Of a stretch of 64,000 nucleotides of DNA, positions 59,284 to 64,000 are shown piece after piece. A program made the position numbers and the translations under genes. This stretch comes from Allium sativum (taxonomy: Eukaryota > Streptophyta > Magnoliopsida > Asparagales > Amaryllidaceae), in NCBI GenBank assembly GCA_030737875.1, contig CM060912.1:207589231-207653230 (forward strand), read 5' to 3'. Numbering within the stretch: position 1 is the stretch's first letter; each line of letters begins with the position of its first letter. The notes beneath the pieces are model-generated. The model worked only from the letters and a program-made list of their open reading frames with translations, was not told the origin of the DNA and did no database searches.

Positions 59284-59594
59284 ACCTCCTTTCCTCCCTT
59301 GAACACCATTCCACTCTTCTCTTCCATTTCTCCTCCTTCTTTACCTTAAATCCATGGCTTCCTAAGCCTTTCTTCCTTATTCCTCTCCTTGGTCTCCTCC
59401 CTCTTTCTCCCTAAATTCGGCTAAAGCCATCTCCTCCTCCAAAATTCTGACCTTTCCCCCTCTTAAAAAGGAAAAGAAAAAAATCTTAATAATTATTTTA
59501 GTTTATAAAGAGTCAGCAATGAAATTCTGTTAGTCCGGGGTAGCTATAGTCGTTCTAGTGGTCCTACAATAAAGATTGGTGGAGTGGAACCCCA

Positions 59595-59607
59595 AGGTGA
59601 GAACTCG
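59595..59607 (+). other. GTGAG motif (G LTR)
   Basis: GGAGTGGAACCCCAAGGTGAGAACTCG is homologous to B 22240-22266. AAGGTGAGA is an excellent 5' splice-site consensus; the CTCAC half is not preserved here. Confidence 0.5.
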
Positions 59608-59715
59608 ACACTTGTACTTGTTCATTCTATGCTATTTGAATTGTTATTGATGATATGGTTAATTAGTAATTATTGCAATATAAGCGTTTAGTGGAAAACG
59701 CTTGTACATACACTG

Positions 59716-59747
<32 letters not shown>

Positions 59748-61818
59748 CCATATATGCTCGTGTGATGGATGAATAGATGCTTCGTGGTTGTTATTAGTGA
59801 TAACATGTGCATTATACTTGTTATACACGCATATGTGAATTTATATGGATATCAAATAAGTCTTGAACCAAATGAAAGTTGAGAATGGTTTACTAAATTG
59901 TTTTGAAGGAATTTATATTATGGTCAAAAATAGAGTTTGTCAAAATAAATACCGGAACGTTCTAGGATGACAGAGAGGATAGTGTCTAGGCTTGAGTTTG
60001 GAAAATATAGTTTTCTGCTCTCCCTGACTATCCCTAACTGATCCGACGGACGGATGGTTAATTCAAAATTTAATTTGAAACTATTTGAATTTATAGTAGA
60101 ATTTAGCGTAATTTTATTAAAAAATTTAAACACTTATAACTTTTGCAACCTAAATCAGATTTCCACAGAACAAAAAACGTTTGATTTTCCTCAACAAGAG
60201 CTTCCAAATGAGTGAAAACAGATTTGATTCCGACTTATAGTTTTCAAGTTATGTTTAAAATAATTTAGAAAAGGTCGCTATAAATGGAGTTAGCTAACTA
60301 TAATTATAAAATGGCTGCTAAAAATTATTTAAAAATATGGAAATTTTTTGTTAAACCATAATAAATTATTTAAAAATGATTTATGGTAAAATCATGAAGT
60401 TTTGGATAACACAAAAGTCATTTTAATTAAACTAGCCAATATTAGTATTTTGAAACACTTTAAAATGCCTTTGTAACGTAGTTTGTTAAATATTGAGTTT
60501 TAAGTGATCTAGCTTTATAAATCTTTTCCAAACCTTAGTAAATGATTTCTAACTAGTTATAAAGTATTTTGTACTATAATTTGAGTTTGCAAACATGAAA
60601 TATGAGTTAAGACTTGATTTGGTCCTATATACCCATATGGTTTTAAAGTTACGTTTATTATTTGGAAAGACCGGGATTTGATTAATGTCTGAAAACCATT
60701 CCAAGTAATAATACGACGTTGTGGAGAGATTGAACGCATTGAAGACGATATTGAAGACCGAGACCTTTCATATCGTAAGGACGACTTGCTGAATGTCTCA
60801 AATGGGTAGCTCCCGTTTGCAGATGGATTTTATATCAGCTAAGTGGCAAGAAGCCTGAACGTATGTGAAGGAATTCCGGATTGTGGTTTCGTTCAGACCC
60901 AGAACGGACTTGTATGGATTATGTGTCTGACATTGTAATTGACTGTGTAGCACTAATCTCTGTTAAATATATATCTGCTTGGTGGTGAAGAATTTATTCT
61001 CTTGCTTAACACCCTTCTCTAAGATGTATGAGCTTAGAGATTATATATTGATAGAAATCAGTGATGCATAGTGAATGGACAATGTGGCATACTTAAGTTA
61101 TGTGGTGAGCTATGGATGTTCAAAGCATGGCTTGTTTAAGCGTAGCTTTGTGGATATCGTGACCTCAGCATGCCTCACAACCCGGTAAATGGCTAAATCA
61201 GGATAGATGCAGCGAGGTTAAGGGTAGTCATTTCCTTCTAGATAAAAGGTGTACTATGTTATGGATCCCAGGTATTAACCTATGTGGATAACTTATATTA
61301 ATATGGATGTTGATGTTGCGAGGCCTCGGTTTAAAGGTTGGTAACGACCGGGAAGTGATATACTCAGGCGTGCTCTAAGTTACCCAGTTAAGGGGTAACC
61401 CGACCTTGTGTTAGCAGAGAGCCCGATTTGGTTCTCGGGGCGTCCCTCTAGAGGTGTACCCATTAGTTCGGTAAGGAAGTTCTTTGCCTGGTCATTTGTT
61501 GGAAATTCATTATCCACTACGAGTTTTTACGATTTCATTTGTATAGCCTACTGGTTACCAGTAGGAATATGTTAGCATAGTGAGATGGGGCATTATGTTG
61601 GCTAAGATTGATAAATTTATTTGCGAATTTTTTTTCACACTATGCACTAATAATAATATGGAAAATGGTTTCCGCGTATCAAGCATGTTTGACTATCGTA
61701 AGGAGAAACCTCGCCCATGTGTGCGTTTATCATGTGTGTGTGCCGCGAGACCTTATGTTAGTTTCATTTTCTAAAAAGCATTGCGAATTTTATTGCACAT
61801 AACAAATATATATTGAGT

Positions 61819-61906
61819 TCTCACACCGGTCCCATGACTGACCTAGAGTTTATTTGTTTTCCCACAAAACTCTGGGTGCCCATAATTTTCCACACGGGCA
61901 GCCTAG
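61819..61906 (+). other. Conserved LTR end block (G)
   Basis: CTCACACCGGTCCCATGACTGACCT, AAACTCTGGGTGCCC and CACACGGGCAGCCTAG, in the same order as in A, B and D. Confidence 0.75.
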
Positions 61907-62335
61907 TGTTAGGTTTAGTAGTTGTGTTTGAAGCCTACATCTTGGAGCTTTTTCTAGTGTGTCTTTGCTTTGGTGAAGTTGCTATTTTCGTGGAGCATCT
62001 TTAGCTGTTTCTGTGGAGCGTTTGGTTTTTGTGGGCATCAGCGATTTGGAGCTATCTTGGTGAAGATGAAGTTTGATTCACCTTGATCAGTTGTTTCCGC
62101 TGCTTCTGTGTTATCTTGTTATTGTAAATAGTGTTGCACCTTGATGTTGTATCCGTTGTAAACTCTGATGTAATCTCATGTTATATAAATGAGAAGTTGT
62201 TTTGTTTCATTGTGATTGTTCCAATGTGTTATATCCCCAGACAACTAGGAATTCGACATTTGAATCTGCGACATTTGAATACAAATAGGTATTAAATGTC
62301 GATTTTCGAAGGTCGAAATTCCGGGTCATCACAGT

Positions 62336-62347
62336 TGGTATCAGAGC
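62336..62347 (+). other. Primer-binding site of element G (initiator tRNA-Met)
   Basis: TGGTATCAGAGC, two bases after the LTR end CATCACA. Confidence 0.95.
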
Positions 62348-62376
62348 TTTGATTTATACAAAGCTTTGGGGGTATA

Positions 62377-62414
62377 ACTCATTAGAGAAAGGGTAATAAT
62401 CCCCTAGAATGAGT
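62377..62414 (+). other. Conserved leader hairpin of element G
   Basis: ACUCAUU pairs perfectly with AAUGAGU; inside lie AGAGA and UAG, an AGGG/CCCU stem and a UAAUAAUC loop. It is 29 bases 3' of the PBS and about 100 bases before the gag ATG. Confidence 0.78.
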
Positions 62415-62515
62415 AGAATCCAATGAAAAGCAAAGAGTTTAACTGTTTCTTAACTCCTAAGGTAATTCGTCCGTATGTCTAACAGCATTTTCATACTCTA
62501 TCCAGATAGTAGAAA

Positions 62516-64000
62516 ATGAGCTATAGAGGCAGACGTCGAGGAGGAAGTAGTACCACCAACAACGGTCGTAATGTTACCGCAGTTAATGAGACTATGATTC
62601 AAGCCCCGACCCAAACCAGTCTTCCAGTTCTGAATAAGAATTACGCAAAATTGGTCGGGAAACCGTTTAAGGGATCTGATGATGTCATGGAAGCTCAAGC
62701 CTGGATTAACGTATGCGAGAAGATTTTCAGAGGACTTAACCCAGAAGATAACCAAAAGAGGCTGTTAGCTACATGGCAATTACAGGAAGGAGCTGCTGCA
62801 TGGTGGGAGACTATCGTCTAAGGGAAATCAGAAGACAACTTTTCATGGAAGGATTTCAAAGAAGTTTTCAAAGAACACTGATGCCATCGGCAGGAATTTC
62901 CAGGATGTATGAGGAATTTATGAATCTCAAGCAAGGCGATATGTCTTTCGAGGAGTATTTAAATAAGTTTAACGAGCTTTCTCGCTTTGGACCTGAACTA
63001 ATTGACACCCCGTTAAAGAAAAATGAAAGATTTATTAAGTGATGGCATTGAAGTACCATGAGAGGATGACTGCGCGGATCAAATAATCCTTCGTTGACTT
63101 GGTAGACATGGGGTATAGATATGCTACTATTGATAAGCAGAAGGGTACTGAAGTTAAGGAAGGTAATGGTAATAACAATTGGAAGAAGAGAAAGTTCCAG
63201 GGAAAGAAGCCTGAACAGAAGGCTGAGAAGGAAGGAATGAAGGAAGATCATCTAAAGGATGTTCTCTGCTATAATTGCCAAGAGAAAGGTCATTATTCCC
63301 GTGACTGTAAGAAGCCAAAAAAGTCAAGGAAGCCAAACCAAGGGCTCCCAGAATGTTATCACTGCCATAAACCCGGTCATATGATTAAAGATTGTCCCGT
63401 AATGAAGAAAGCTGATGTGGCAAAGGTTTATGCAATCAAGGATGAGCCTTCGACTTCGAAGAATGATAAAGGGAAGGATGTTTTGGAAGGTAATATTTTT
63501 ATTTTTGATAAATTAGTCCGAGTTCTGTTTGACACTGGTGCTTCACGTAGTTTTATCTCAAAACCACTCGTAGAAATATTGAAACTTAAACCTAAATTTA
63601 TTGACGAACCCTTATGTGTAAGTAATCCAGTAGGAGGTCCCACTAGCTTTTGTTTGTATTGCAAAAATGTTCCTATCACCTATTTACACTATGAATTCCC
63701 ATTTAACTTATTCATTCTTGACTTTGATGATTTGAAATTATACTTGGAATGGATTGGTTAAATAAATATGAGGCTAAATTAGATTGTGTAGATAGGAAAG
63801 CTCTGGTAAAGACAAGTCTTGGAAATTTTATTGAAATATCTTGTGTTGACCCAAGCCCAAAAGGAGATAGCTTGATGTATACTTTAGGTTACCCTGATAC
63901 CGACATAAAAACTATACCTGTCATTAGAGATTTTCCCGATGTATTTGAAGAAGTTAATAGCATTCCTCCACACCGAGAAATTGAGTTTAGAATTGACCTA
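62516..64000 (+). pseudogene. Gypsy element G gag-protease and start of RT region, disabled; runs off the right edge
   Basis: Starts at the ATG 62516, the first good ATG after PBS and leader. Gag: FKGSDDVMEAQAWINVCEKI, LLATWQLQEGAAAWWETIV, then a TAA (62819), a shift near 62880, YEEFMNLKQGDMSFEEYLNK in another frame, a shift near 63040, and a TAA at 63084 before LVDMGYRYATID. Two CCHC knuckles follow (63267-63308 and 63354-63395), then the protease VLFDTGASRSFIS (Asp at 63531). A one-base loss near 63731 shifts the frame; beyond it the pre-RT sequence reads on to FPDVFEEVNSIPP and EIEFRIDL at the edge, typical of plant Gypsy (chromovirus-like) pol. This copy cannot make a full polyprotein, but it shows that the family encodes one. 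Confidence 0.92.

Larger units (their letters stand above)
58972..62333 (+). repeat. 5' LTR of Gypsy element G
   Basis: The 3362-bp LTR starts TGTGACGGTCTAG and ends CCGGGTCATCACA two bases before the PBS. TATAAATAT lies at 59275-59283 with CT-rich DNA after it, the GTGAG motif at 59595-59607, a TA/CA microsatellite at 59718-59750, and an ACGAAAC-type module relic near 60140-60240. From about 60740 to 61060 it is clearly homologous to B (25440-25790) and D, including TTCGTTCAGACC and TTCTCTTGCTTAACACCCTT. The end block is at 61819-61906. Half the size of the B and D LTRs, mainly because it lacks their AT-rich arrays. Confidence 0.92.

Noticed and set aside
62498..63679. Minus-strand frames opposite the G gag region
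   Set aside because: Antisense shadows of the gag-protease sequence, with no motifs of their own.

Overview
The window is nuclear DNA from a flowering plant with a repeat-rich genome, probably a eudicot; this is inferred from the transposon families, and the species is not recognised. It is AT-rich. I see no host gene, tRNA, rRNA or CRISPR array. Essentially everything is nested or abutting retrotransposons. I name the elements A to H; the names are mine.

Layout: (1) 1-4250, Copia element H on the minus strand, Sirevirus-like: gag start, primer-binding site (PBS) and one 3.3-kb LTR. (2) 4262-18369, element A on the minus strand, complete: two LTRs of about 6.39 kb around a 1.34-kb non-coding interior, with a perfect AGTGT target-site duplication. 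(3) 18375-18741, LTR tail of element E. (4) 18742-51870, old element C on the plus strand. Its interior is split by element B (20486 to about 32106, plus strand). Its 3' LTR is split by element D (38051-50610, minus strand). (5) 51871-56451, a dead L1-type LINE on the minus strand, into whose ORF2 C is inserted. (6) about 56560-58971, a dead short-LTR Copia element F, cut in its integrase by (7) element G (58972-64000, plus strand), a Gypsy element with a 3.36-kb LTR and recognisable gag-protease that runs off the window.

A, B, C and D form one group of non-autonomous giant-LTR elements: LTRs about 6.4-6.7 kb when complete, interiors about 1.0-1.3 kb, no gag-pol, initiator-tRNA-Met type PBS, a purine tract, and extended LTR ends of the type TGTAACGACCC...GGGTCATTACA. 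G has the same PBS, leader and LTR blocks but also carries gag-pol, so its family is a candidate source of proteins. Divergence between LTR pairs, judged by eye, falls in the order C > B > D > A, which agrees with the nesting.

The most interesting signal is a two-stem RNA hairpin just 3' of the PBS in A, B, C, D and G. Its outer stem changes in sequence but stays paired (U-A, A-U and G-C at one position). It is kept in elements that have lost all coding capacity, so a packaging, dimerisation or priming role is a reasonable hypothesis. Other shared non-coding structure: an LTR block near the 3' end, a GTGAG...CTCAC motif in mid-LTR, recurring degenerate ACGAAAC/GTTGGATCCG modules, and family-specific AT-rich tandem arrays that inflate the LTRs.
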